In this document: positions 1 to 8,240 of the stretch, piece after piece
How positions within the stretch are numbered: position 1 is the stretch's first letter
Layout: every line of letters starts with the position of its first letter
From: Saprospiraceae bacterium
Lineage (GTDB): Bacteria > Bacteroidota > Bacteroidia > Chitinophagales > Saprospiraceae
Length of the DNA stretch: 64,000 nucleotides
Assembly: GCA_016710585.1 (NCBI GenBank)
Contig: JADJVN010000002.1
Span: 186,001-250,000 of the forward strand
Direction: 5' to 3'
Translations under genes and position numbers: made by a program
The notes under the pieces: model-generated
Told to the model about the DNA's origin: nothing
Database searches by the model: none
The model's input: the letters and a program-made list of their open reading frames with translations, nothing else

Positions 1-1
1 A

Positions 2-676
2 ATCCAACAAAATAGTGGAGAAGAAGAAATCTATATCTGCCCAAATGAAAAATTATTTTATAGGAATATATGGATGACACCAAATCAAATTTACGAAGTC
101 AAAGCACCAAGTTTATCAGCTTGTGATTCAATCATTACCGTTTATACAAAAGATTATCCTATTGTCAAAAGTAATATAGAAGACATTGATTTGGAGAATC
201 CAGAGACGGTCATACAAAGAATTGTTTTATCACAAGGGAAATTAGTTTCTTTTTCTATAACACCAATGAAGCAAATCGAAATCATTGATTCCAATTCATT
301 TAGAATCTATGCGACGGAAACGCAGCAATATACGATCAGCTTTACTGATGAGAATGGATGTCAATGGTCAGAGTCATTTTTTGTATTTGTCAATAATGAG
401 GCTCAAGTATATGTCCCCAATTCATTCTCTCCTAATGATGATCGTCTTAATGATCTTTGGCAACCCATTGCATCACCCTTTACAGAAATTCTAGAATGTT
501 CTATTTATTCTAAATGGGAGAATAGAATATTTAGTAGTACATCCATAATTCCAAGTTGGGATGGAAATTTCAATGGTAAAAAATGTATACCAGGTGTATA
601 TGTATATTTGATTAAATATAAGGGACCAAATGGTTTAATCAAAATAGCAACAGGAGATGTAAACTTATTAAGATAG
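2..676 (+). CDS. C-terminal part of a T9SS type B secreted protein (partial, 5' end outside window)
   Basis: The reading frame is open from base 2, so the ATG at 74 is internal and the gene starts outside the window. The last ~90 residues are a gliding-motility-associated C-terminal domain, the type B sorting signal of the type IX secretion system. It shows the typical VPNSFSPNDDRLNDLW start, a central WDG motif and a final GVYVY strand. Family knowledge says this domain takes the protein across the outer membrane and fixes it at the cell surface. The upstream part visible here is PKD/Ig-like (the phrase FTDENGCQW is typical), but the function of the whole protein cannot be told. Type B differs from the type A domains on the other cargo proteins in this window. 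Confidence 0.85.
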   Translation: MQQNSGEEEIYICPNEKLFYRNIWMTPNQIYEVKAPSLSACDSIITVYTKDYPIVKSNIEDIDLENPETVIQRIVLSQGKLVSFSITPMKQIEIIDSNSFRIYATETQQYTISFTDENGCQWSESFFVFVNNEAQVYVPNSFSPNDDRLNDLWQPIASPFTEILECSIYSKWENRIFSSTSIIPSWDGNFNGKKCIPGVYVYLIKYKGPNGLIKIATGDVNLLR

Positions 677-714
677 AATGGAATAGATTATTATTAATTT
701 ATTGTTATAAAGAA

Positions 715-755
715 ATATGCAGTTGAATAGTAAATATCAGAATCCAACTGCATAT
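715..755. terminator. Hairpin between convergent genes, possible bidirectional terminator
   Basis: An 11-bp perfect inverted repeat (ATATGCAGTTG / CAACTGCATAT) with a 19-nt loop lies between the convergent ends of the type B cargo gene and the DUF1761 gene. There is no T-run, so terminator function is only inferred from position. Confidence 0.4.
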
Positions 756-771
756 AAATTCAACATTGTAT

Positions 772-1194
772 TTATTTCTTCTGCCAAGCGCCAAGGATAG
801 CACCCATTACCGCAAATAAAATAAAAGTATAAGATCCGTCTACCATGCTTAGACTCATTGGATTTCCAGCGAACATGTTGCCTGTAATAATTCCGAATAA
901 GTGAATTCCGCCAATTACAGCCCCTAATGTTAATCCAGACACTAAATCATTAGATCCAGTTTTCTGAATTAACCAATTCATGACTAATGCATAGACAAGC
1001 ATTGCAATCGTATTAAAGATCATAGGCGTCATAGACATATCCATGGCAACACCATTTTTAAACATTTGATCGCCAGTCATCGTGATGCCGTTGCCAGCCA
1101 TCCATTGATTTTGAAACAGAGCGCCATACCATAAAAAGCCTAAAGCCATGCCTACTATAAGACATACCACAATAGCTAACCAATTTGTTTTCAT
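772..1194 (-). CDS. DUF1761 family small membrane protein
   Basis: A 140-residue hydrophobic protein. The N-terminal pattern NWLAIVVCLIVGMALGFLWY, followed by a phenylalanine and a tryptophan-methionine pair, matches the start of the DUF1761 family as I know it. Four membrane helices are visible at roughly residues 4-24, 58-77, 84-106 and 120-137. Family members are small inner-membrane proteins with no established biochemical role. The gene stands alone: its neighbour downstream is convergent, and the permease upstream on the same strand is 173 bp away. Length is normal for the family and the start at 1194 follows an A-rich leader. I am fairly sure of the family and make no claim about function. 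Confidence 0.75.
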   Translation of the reverse strand: MKTNWLAIVVCLIVGMALGFLWYGALFQNQWMAGNGITMTGDQMFKNGVAMDMSMTPMIFNTIAMLVYALVMNWLIQKTGSNDLVSGLTLGAVIGGIHLFGIITGNMFAGNPMSLSMVDGSYTFILFAVMGAILGAWQKK

Positions 1195-1367
1195 AAAAAA
1201 GATTTTGTTTTGTTTAAAAAAATATTTAATCTTTAATATTCATATTATAATATTTTTATATATGAATTTTTATTTTTTTATCAGGTTTAGATCATGTTTT
1301 TGGCCCAAGTTTATTTTCTTGTCTGTCAAATTTACATATTTGTTTTTAATTTAAGAAAAATATAATT

Positions 1368-2801
1368 TTAGCTAAGTCTTTTATTTCCCTGTGAAATAAA
1401 ATAGTAAACAGGAATTCCAGCTAAGACAATAATTAAGCCTGGCCATGTAAAACTAGGTTTGTAAATCAAAAGAATGATGCAAATCAAACTGGCTAGAATG
1501 ATATAAATTGCAGGGATGAAAGGATAACCAAGTGTAGAATAAGGTCTTTCCATATTCGGTGCTTTCGATCTTAAAATAAAAACTGCAGCTACTGTTAAAA
1601 TATAAAAAATCAAAACTGCAAAAACAACATAATCTAATAGGTCACCATAAGTCCCAGAGAGGCATAATAAACTGGTCCACAGACATTGAAACCAAAGTGC
1701 TTTTCCTGGAACTTGAGATTGATTGAGTTCTGCAGCTTTTTTGAAAAACAAACCATCCTCAGCCATAACTTTATAGACTCGAGCCCCAGATAAAATCAGA
1801 CCATTATTACATCCAAAAGTTGAAATCATAATCAAGCCAGCCATTAGAAAAACAGCTACTGAGCCAAAGATCTGATATGCTGCTGCTGTTCCCACACGAT
1901 CGTTTGTAGCGAACTGCAGTCCTCGATCCATCACTTCGTGTCCATCAGGTGATCCAACTACGGGAAGTAATCCGAGATAAATTACATTTGCCAATAAATA
2001 AATTAGTGTTACGACGATGGTTCCAAATACCATGCTTTTTGCAACATTTTTATGTGGATTCTCCATTTCACCAGAAACAAAAGTAACATTATTCCATGCA
2101 TCACTAGAGAACAAAGTCCCCACCATGGAAACACCAATTCCACTGATCAATGCGATACCTGAAAGTGTCACCACAGTTAATTGACCATTGTCATTAGTTA
2201 CCTTTGCGGCAGCAAAAAAACTATTCCAATTTAATGCCCATGTGTTTTTATCAAAATAAAAAAATCCCAATAAAATCAATCCAAATAATGCTGCGAGTTT
2301 TGTAAAAGTAAATATTCGTTGTAGCATACTTCCTTGTTGTATTCCACGACTATTGAACCATGTCAAAAGCAAAATACTTCCTATCGCAAGTAATTGTGCA
2401 CCAGAAATTTTAAAGAATCCTAAGTCAAATAAAATATTTTTTTCACTAAAAAATGGAACAAAGACTCCTGTGTACTTTGCAAAGGCTACAGCCACTGCAG
2501 CTATGGTTCCCGTTTGTATTACAGTGAATAGAGTCCATCCATATAGAAATCCAATAAGGGGATTATAAGCTTCTTTTAAGTAAACATATTGACCTCCAGC
2601 TTTGGGATACATACTCGCCAATTCTCCATAGCTTAATGCTGCCATAATCGTCATGATACCTGCCAAAATCCAACAGAGCAATATATATCCGCCGCCGCCC
2701 ACATTCCTTGCGATGTCAGCAGTAACAATAAATATTCCAGAGCCGATCATCGATCCAGTGACCAATAATATACCGTCAACTAAATTCAGTTTTTTCTGCA
2801 T
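1368..2801 (-). CDS. Amino-acid permease, APC superfamily
   Basis: A 477-residue membrane protein with about 12 helices. Helix 1 carries the unwound substrate-site motif GSMIGSGIF of APC-superfamily amino-acid transporters, followed by the ELASMYPKAGGQYVYLKEAY stretch typical of the LAT/APC group. The protein should exchange or import amino acids across the inner membrane; the substrate cannot be read from the sequence. Length and helix pattern are normal and no frame damage is seen. It stands alone on the minus strand, divergent from the sensor kinase gene. The start at 2801 (MQKKLNLVDG) is the conserved one. Confidence is high for the family and low for substrate. Confidence 0.88.
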   Translation of the reverse strand: MQKKLNLVDGILLVTGSMIGSGIFIVTADIARNVGGGGYILLCWILAGIMTIMAALSYGELASMYPKAGGQYVYLKEAYNPLIGFLYGWTLFTVIQTGTIAAVAVAFAKYTGVFVPFFSEKNILFDLGFFKISGAQLLAIGSILLLTWFNSRGIQQGSMLQRIFTFTKLAALFGLILLGFFYFDKNTWALNWNSFFAAAKVTNDNGQLTVVTLSGIALISGIGVSMVGTLFSSDAWNNVTFVSGEMENPHKNVAKSMVFGTIVVTLIYLLANVIYLGLLPVVGSPDGHEVMDRGLQFATNDRVGTAAAYQIFGSVAVFLMAGLIMISTFGCNNGLILSGARVYKVMAEDGLFFKKAAELNQSQVPGKALWFQCLWTSLLCLSGTYGDLLDYVVFAVLIFYILTVAAVFILRSKAPNMERPYSTLGYPFIPAIYIILASLICIILLIYKPSFTWPGLIIVLAGIPVYYFISQGNKRLS

Positions 2802-3026
2802 TTTCTTCCGTTAAGATGGGAAAGATAATCAGTTTCTATATTTTTTAAAGAATTTTTATTGGATTATTATATTAATTCTAAAAATAATATGTTTTATCTT
2901 TATTTTGAAATAGAAAAATACCTCATTGTAATAAAAAAATGAAAGTATAATTTTTAAATAGCAAAGTTTTTTCTACATTGTGCTGTGAACCAATTGACCA
3001 TCCATATAATTAGAATTTCAGTGCAC

Positions 3027-3140
3027 ATGATTTTCATATTATTTGGACATATCCTTCCAGCTCAGGATGTAATACAGAATCCCTACAATTTTCAAAAATT
3101 AGATTTTTTGGGCGAATCCTGTTTCACTATTGATCAATGA
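3027..3140 (+). other. Probable true N-terminus of the sensor kinase, in another frame
   Basis: An ATG at 3027 opens a short frame reading MIFILFGHILPAQ, a short signal-peptide-like start ending in A-Q as in the secreted proteins nearby. It continues with residues (NPYNFQKLDF) typical of the start of propeller sensor kinases. It stops at 3138-3140, overlapping the TTG start of the long frame. Removing one T from the six-T run at 3104-3109 would join the two frames. I infer one gene, 3027-5904, split by a homopolymer error. Confidence 0.5.
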
Positions 3141-5904
3141 TTTATTGTTAAGTAGAAAAAACAAATTATGGATTGCTACAGCAGAAGGGATAAGTGTATT
3201 GGATCCGATACAAGATACTTTTGGACATTTTGTGAATAGCAAATATACTGAATTGCAAACTTCAATCACTCATCATATCTATGAAGACGCCGATGAAAAG
3301 ATATGGATAGTATTGGATAATAGAGATCCACTTTATTATGAGGAGTCACGCGATACTTTTATTTCTATCCCTTGGAAAGAATATATTCAAGAACAAAAAT
3401 TGAAAGTAAGGAAATACAATTGTATCAATACCATTAAAGATAAAAGTAAGGATGAAATATGGATTTGTAGTAATGTAGGTTTATATAGTTATAATAAAAA
3501 GAAAAAAGAATTTGCACATTATCACAATGAAGCGAAGTTGAATGCTCCAATAGAATTTTCTGATATTTATTCTAATAATGGTGAGACGATTTATGTCAGT
3601 ACTTCTGGCGATGGGTTTGCTATTTACAATCTTAGCTCTAGACTTTGGGAGTACCACAAAGCAAGTTCAAAATCTGATGTATTATCAGATGATTTTAAGA
3701 GATGGTCGATTCAATCAATTGGAAATAATAAACTCTGGGTTGCATGCTCAGAAGGACTGTTGGAATATGATATGATTTCGAAACATAGTATTCTGATCAA
3801 TGATACAACGAATGCAAATCGACATATTCCGAATCGGATGATATTTACATTATGTAATGATGATAATAATGTTAAGTGGGTAGGTGGAGATAGAGGACTC
3901 TGGAAAGTCGATCCTAGATTCCAGTGTATTCCAAAGATTCTATTTGATCTTAAAGGTAGACATGTTGCAGCTATTTATCATGATGAGAAGAAGGATGAAA
4001 TTTATTTTGCGACAAAGCAAAGTGGAAGCTTACTTCGATATAATTTTAAAACAAATGTGATAAGTGAACTTCATTGCCCTTCAAATTATAGCTTTGTATA
4101 TTCGCATAAGATTATTCGATATCAGAATTTTCTATGGGTGTCGGCGACCAATAGACTGGCATTGTTTGATCTGCATAAGGAGTGTTTCGTGTATGAGTTA
4201 TCGCAAGATGTTTTTAAATCAAGGACATTGTTTACATCATTTGAATTAGATCAGTTGGGTCAGCTTTATTGTGGATTATTTGATGTGGGCTTGATTCATT
4301 TTGACTTTGATTATGAGAAATTGAAACTTCGGAGTAGAGATACAATCCATAGAGCATCGGATGTGACAGACTTAGTAATTGATTCAAACAAAATTCTGAT
4401 TTGTGATCACAGTTCGCGAATTTACCAATATGAGTTTAATACAAAAAGCAAAAGTATTTTTTTTGATATTGCGAATGATTCTATTAATAGTTCTGCACTG
4501 CCATTCCGAATAAATAAAGATGATCAAGGGGATCTGTGGATGATCACAAAGCCAAGCGGACTTTGGTGTATTTCTAAGGATAAAAAATTAAATAATTATT
4601 CTCAAGCCTCAGGTTTATCAACAAGTATATTCTTTGATTTTGAGACTTTGCCTTCAGGAAATCTTGTACTTAAAAACAATCAAAATTTGTTTCTTTATAA
4701 TCCAAAGAAAAATCAAGGAAATTCATTTGATGCTCATTATGGTTTGGCTTTTAGTGATGGTGCATCACAAATTACCGTTACTGATAATGGCTACATACTT
4801 ACAGGTCGAAAAAATGGATTTTTGTTTTTTCATCCAGATTCATTGGTTGCTCATACAAAATTATATCAACCATTTATAGCAGAGTTGAGAATTAATAATA
4901 AGCGAATTTCAGAAGATGAATATCGGTTGAAATTAGACCTCAAACATAATGAAAATAATATTGAGATTACGCCTTCACTTTTGAATATCGACCCGATGCA
5001 GTCAATGCAATTGGAATACCAGTTTGTTGCTGGAACTGAGGATACAAGTTGGCGGGTACTATATACACTTCATCCCATCCAGTTACTTTCATTAAGTCCA
5101 GGAGATTACAAATTTAAATTACGCACTTCAAACAAAGATGGTGAAACTTTTTTGGCAAAGGATGTCATTGAGTTTAGAGTCAACAAACACTTTGCTCAGA
5201 CTTGGTGGTTTCGATCTTTAATCTTGTTGTTTATATTGGGATTACTATATACATACTATAGAATTAAAATTCAAGAGCTGGTAAAAATGCAAAAATTGAA
5301 GAACAAGGTCGCAAATGATCTGCATGATGATATTGCATCGACAATAACGAGTATAGGATTTTATTCTGATTTTGCGATGAAGAAAGTCGAGCAATCCAGT
5401 CAAGTAAAATCCTTATTAGAAACAATCAGTGTCAATGCAAAGGAAGCAACTGAATCGCTTCGCGATATTGTATGGACACTTCACACCAATGAAGAAAGTA
5501 TTGGTCAATTGATCGACAAAATCAACCATACTGGAAAGACAATTTGTGATGCAAAACAAGTCAATTTTATTCTTGAACATAAAAATTTAGATTTAAATTT
5601 TGTATTGAATCTTGAAGCAAAGAAAGTATTTTATCTCAGTTTTAAAGAAGCCTTAAACAACGCATTGAAATATAGTCATTGTAGTAAGATTGCATTGAAT
5701 TTTATTCGAGAAAATGGACTTGTTACGATGAGTGTTACAGACAATGGCAAGGGATTTGACATGAATAATGTTCGCAAGGGTAGAGGAGTCAATAGTATCG
5801 AAGAGCGATGTAAAGTGATTCAGGGGAAGGCCTTTTTTAAAAGTGAGATTGGAGTTGGGACTTGTGTTATTGTATCTATACCAGAGCAGAAGCTGAAAGG
5901 GTAG
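3130..5904 (+). CDS. Two-component sensor kinase: beta-propeller, Y_Y_Y domain, TM helix, HisKA_3-type kinase
   Basis: Residues 1 to ~600 hold repeated two-component-regulator propeller blades, for example NKLWIATAEGISVLD and DKSKDEIWICSNVGLYSYN. A Y_Y_Y domain follows at about 625-690, then one membrane helix at about 695-715 and a cytoplasmic kinase. The phospho-accepting residue is His732 in NDLHDDIAST, a LytS/NarX-like H-box. The N-box (EALNNALKYS) and G-box (DNGKGFD) follow. The architecture means a periplasmic propeller senses a signal and the kinase passes phosphate to a NarL-type regulator; one lies at 12203-12841. The TTG start and missing signal peptide are odd, and the true start is probably at 3027 in another frame. 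Ligand unknown. Confidence 0.9.
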   Translation: MINDLLLSRKNKLWIATAEGISVLDPIQDTFGHFVNSKYTELQTSITHHIYEDADEKIWIVLDNRDPLYYEESRDTFISIPWKEYIQEQKLKVRKYNCINTIKDKSKDEIWICSNVGLYSYNKKKKEFAHYHNEAKLNAPIEFSDIYSNNGETIYVSTSGDGFAIYNLSSRLWEYHKASSKSDVLSDDFKRWSIQSIGNNKLWVACSEGLLEYDMISKHSILINDTTNANRHIPNRMIFTLCNDDNNVKWVGGDRGLWKVDPRFQCIPKILFDLKGRHVAAIYHDEKKDEIYFATKQSGSLLRYNFKTNVISELHCPSNYSFVYSHKIIRYQNFLWVSATNRLALFDLHKECFVYELSQDVFKSRTLFTSFELDQLGQLYCGLFDVGLIHFDFDYEKLKLRSRDTIHRASDVTDLVIDSNKILICDHSSRIYQYEFNTKSKSIFFDIANDSINSSALPFRINKDDQGDLWMITKPSGLWCISKDKKLNNYSQASGLSTSIFFDFETLPSGNLVLKNNQNLFLYNPKKNQGNSFDAHYGLAFSDGASQITVTDNGYILTGRKNGFLFFHPDSLVAHTKLYQPFIAELRINNKRISEDEYRLKLDLKHNENNIEITPSLLNIDPMQSMQLEYQFVAGTEDTSWRVLYTLHPIQLLSLSPGDYKFKLRTSNKDGETFLAKDVIEFRVNKHFAQTWWFRSLILLFILGLLYTYYRIKIQELVKMQKLKNKVANDLHDDIASTITSIGFYSDFAMKKVEQSSQVKSLLETISVNAKEATESLRDIVWTLHTNEESIGQLIDKINHTGKTICDAKQVNFILEHKNLDLNFVLNLEAKKVFYLSFKEALNNALKYSHCSKIALNFIRENGLVTMSVTDNGKGFDMNNVRKGRGVNSIEERCKVIQGKAFFKSEIGVGTCVIVSIPEQKLKG

Positions 5905-6160
5905 ATTTGAGTTAGTAAAAATCTGAACACTATTTCAAAGTGATTTATCGACGTTCGAAACTTTTCTGTCACTTTCAAGCAACCTTTTTTCCAATTAGTA
6001 TAATAGCGCTGTTACCTCTTAAATTTTAGTGAATGTTGTTGTTTATATTAAAATATTATTGAGTTGAACGTGAGTTAAAAAGTCAACGCTATTCAGGCAT
6101 TAACAACTTATTACTTTCTACTTTCTACTTTCCACTCTCCTCTCCCCACTATTCTCTTTT

Positions 6161-6231
6161 CACTTTTAACCATAAACTAAAATATCCCTCATTTATGGTA
6201 TTGTAGTAGATTTCAACTCATAAGATCTTTG
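6161..6231 (+). promoter_or_regulatory. Bacteroidota promoter with shared upstream block
   Basis: TTG at 6201-6203, a 20-bp spacer and GATCTTTG at 6224-6231 fit the Bacteroidota -33/-7 pattern (TTG, TAnnTTTG). The block before it (CACTTTTAACCAT, then ATATCCCTCATTTATGG) recurs almost unchanged before the promoter at 10023 and in diverged form before 8181. The -7 element ends 39 bp before the ATG of the SprB-repeat gene. The rest of the gap from 5905 holds pyrimidine-rich low-complexity sequence and no gene. Confidence 0.65.
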
Positions 6232-6270
6232 TGACATAAATAAATTAAAAACTTTAAAAAACTAAAAAAT

Positions 6271-7785
6271 ATGAAAAAGCAAATTACCCTTTTATTATTT
6301 CTTTTAAGTGCAGCACTTTATTCACAAACATTTAGTGTAGATATCGAGCTAATACAAAAAGTCGTATGTGAAAACTTGAATGTTGGCACAATCAAAGCCA
6401 AACCTGTTAATATATCAGGTTCATTTACTCTATTTACTTACAAATGGTCTAACAATGAAGTGACACAAACTATCACCAATCTTGCACCAGCAACGTATTC
6501 TGTTACTGTCACTGGGCATAGATCTGCGCCACCATTCACAATTGTTAAAACAAAAAGTTTTACACTTCTCTATGAACCAAAAATTAGTTATACTCAAGAT
6601 GTAATTAAAACATGTGGAAATGAGTTTAACGGGGCAGTTGATATAAATCCAAGTGGTGGTGTTGCGCCTTATACATATTCTTGGAAAAATATTTTTGTAA
6701 CTGGCATAAAAACAGGAACCTCTATGCCTGCCAAGGACCTAGCACCTGGTACATTTGCTTTTACAATTACAGATAACAATGGCTGTAGTAGAGTCGCTTC
6801 ATTGACTGTTGGAAAGAGACCTCAGATTGAAGTAAATGAAACGATCACTCATGTAAAATGTTTTGGAGAAAGTACAGGGAATATTAATCTTACTATAAGC
6901 CCCTTTGGAGTCTATCAATTTAAATGGTCAAATGGTCAGATAACTCCAAATTTAAAAAATATACCTGCTGGAAATTATAAAGCAACAATAACAGCTATTG
7001 CTGGTGAAGCTGATGGATGTAGTATTAGTACTGGAAATTTTAATGTGAAAGAAGAACCAAAACTTATAATAAATCATACTGCTACAGATCCAGATTGTTT
7101 CGAAGGATCTAATGGAGCTGTTGTAGCTACAGCTATGGGTGGTAAGTTACCATATACTTTTTTGTGGAATACAGGATCAACACTAAGTCATATATTTTTA
7201 AAGCCTGCGGGTTCTTATTCTGTTACTGTGACAGATAATTTTGGATGCAAAGAAAATAAGAATTTTATCCTAAATAATCCGCCTGAATTTAAAATAAAAT
7301 TAAATAAAATTGATCATCGTATTGGTAATACAGGTGGAAATATTGATGTAACAAATGTCAATGGTAATTTGCCATTGAGTTATATTTGGACTGATTCTCA
7401 AGGGGAGGAAATTAGTGCAGATGAGGATATTTATAATCAAAATGCTGGTATATATAGGATAGTAATGAAGGATACTAAAGGATGTAATGTAATAGAAGAA
7501 TATGAAATTCTCCAACTTACAGCAGTTGACAAAACTATTCTCGAAAAAATGAAGGTTTACTATTCATTTACTGACCAAAAAGTACATTTTAAGTATTTAG
7601 AAAATATTGAAATAAAAAGCATGAGTATCTATGATCTGCAAGGAAAGCAAATTCTGTATTTTCCGAATCCTCAAGATATTGATGAGGTAGATTTTTCTGA
7701 TATTCCAATGGGCCTTTACGTTTTACAAGTTGAAACAGCATTAGGTCAAGCTTCGGTCAAGATATCTAAAGTTTCAAGAGAATAA
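6271..7785 (+). CDS. SprB-repeat secreted protein with T9SS type A sorting domain
   Basis: A 504-residue protein. A signal peptide (MKKQITLLLFLLSAALYSQ) is followed by about five SprB-type repeats between residues 20 and 420. Each has a Cys near its start, a GG.APYTYSW-like core and an end such as YSVTVTD. SprB repeats are known from the mobile gliding adhesin SprB of flavobacteria. At 504 residues this protein is far smaller than SprB. The last ~80 residues form a type A sorting domain (MSIYDLQGKQI, then GLYVLQVET). It should be secreted by the T9SS and placed on the surface. It has its own promoter at 6201-6231 and a hairpin terminator at 7818. It resembles the protein at 10337-12078, so the two are probably paralogues. 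Confidence 0.85.
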   Translation: MKKQITLLLFLLSAALYSQTFSVDIELIQKVVCENLNVGTIKAKPVNISGSFTLFTYKWSNNEVTQTITNLAPATYSVTVTGHRSAPPFTIVKTKSFTLLYEPKISYTQDVIKTCGNEFNGAVDINPSGGVAPYTYSWKNIFVTGIKTGTSMPAKDLAPGTFAFTITDNNGCSRVASLTVGKRPQIEVNETITHVKCFGESTGNINLTISPFGVYQFKWSNGQITPNLKNIPAGNYKATITAIAGEADGCSISTGNFNVKEEPKLIINHTATDPDCFEGSNGAVVATAMGGKLPYTFLWNTGSTLSHIFLKPAGSYSVTVTDNFGCKENKNFILNNPPEFKIKLNKIDHRIGNTGGNIDVTNVNGNLPLSYIWTDSQGEEISADEDIYNQNAGIYRIVMKDTKGCNVIEEYEILQLTAVDKTILEKMKVYYSFTDQKVHFKYLENIEIKSMSIYDLQGKQILYFPNPQDIDEVDFSDIPMGLYVLQVETALGQASVKISKVSRE

Positions 7786-7817
7786 ATTCTATTATTTGCG
7801 TATAATTTATTTATGTG

Positions 7818-7846
7818 GGTGATGTCATTTGATGTCACCTTTTTTT
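7818..7846 (+). terminator. Rho-independent terminator after the SprB-repeat gene
   Basis: GGTGATGTCA pairs with TGATGTCACC (two wobble pairs), followed by seven T's at 7840-7846, starting 33 bp after the stop codon. Confidence 0.75.
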
Positions 7847-7847
7847 A

Positions 7848-7905
7848 TTAGTAATTAGTGGTTAGTAATTAGTGGTTAGTAATTAGTAGTTAGTTATTAG
7901 TTAGT
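7848..7905 (+). repeat. 14-bp tandem repeat array A (about 4 copies)
   Basis: Units of TTAGTAATTAGTGG start directly after the terminator T-run and decay over the last copy. The unit length is the same 14 bp as the next array, and its sequence partly matches the reverse complement of that array (about 14 of 21 positions), so the two could pair. Confidence 0.85.
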
Positions 7906-7910
7906 CAATT

Positions 7911-8117
7911 ACTATTCACTATTATCTATTCACTATTATCTATTCACTATTATCTATTCACTATTATCTATTCACTATTATCTATTCACTATTATCTATT
8001 CACTATTATCTATTCACTATTATCTATTCACTATTATCTATTCACTATTATCTATTCACTATTATCTATTCACTATTATCTATTCACTATTATCTATTCA
8101 CTATTATCTATTCACTA
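7911..8117 (+). repeat. 14-bp tandem repeat array B (about 15 perfect copies)
   Basis: ATTCACTATTATCT repeats with an exact 14-bp period over ~207 bp with no mismatches that I can see. It ends about 60 bp before the -33 element of the next promoter. There is no coding frame. The perfect copies suggest recent expansion and likely copy-number variation. It is not a CRISPR array, because there are no spacers. Confidence 0.92.
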
Positions 8118-8180
8118 CTTATCCACTATTCTCTTTTCACTCTTATCCATTAACTAAATAAATATACCGTAAACATGGGA

Positions 8181-8211
8181 TTGTGAGACCATTCGAATTG
8201 TCGCAACTTTG
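8181..8211 (+). promoter_or_regulatory. Bacteroidota promoter of the BACON/FN3 gene
   Basis: TTG at 8181-8183, a 20-bp spacer and CAACTTTG at 8204-8211, 29 bp before the ATG. The upstream block (CACTCTTATCCATTAACTAA, then ATACCGTAAACATGGGA) is a diverged copy of the one at 6161 and 9980. Confidence 0.65.
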
Positions 8212-8240
8212 TACTATTAAAAAAATAAAAAAAAATTATC

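Noticed and set aside
7911..8117. CRISPR array
   Set aside because: The 14-bp units are directly abutting with no spacers and no cas genes are near.
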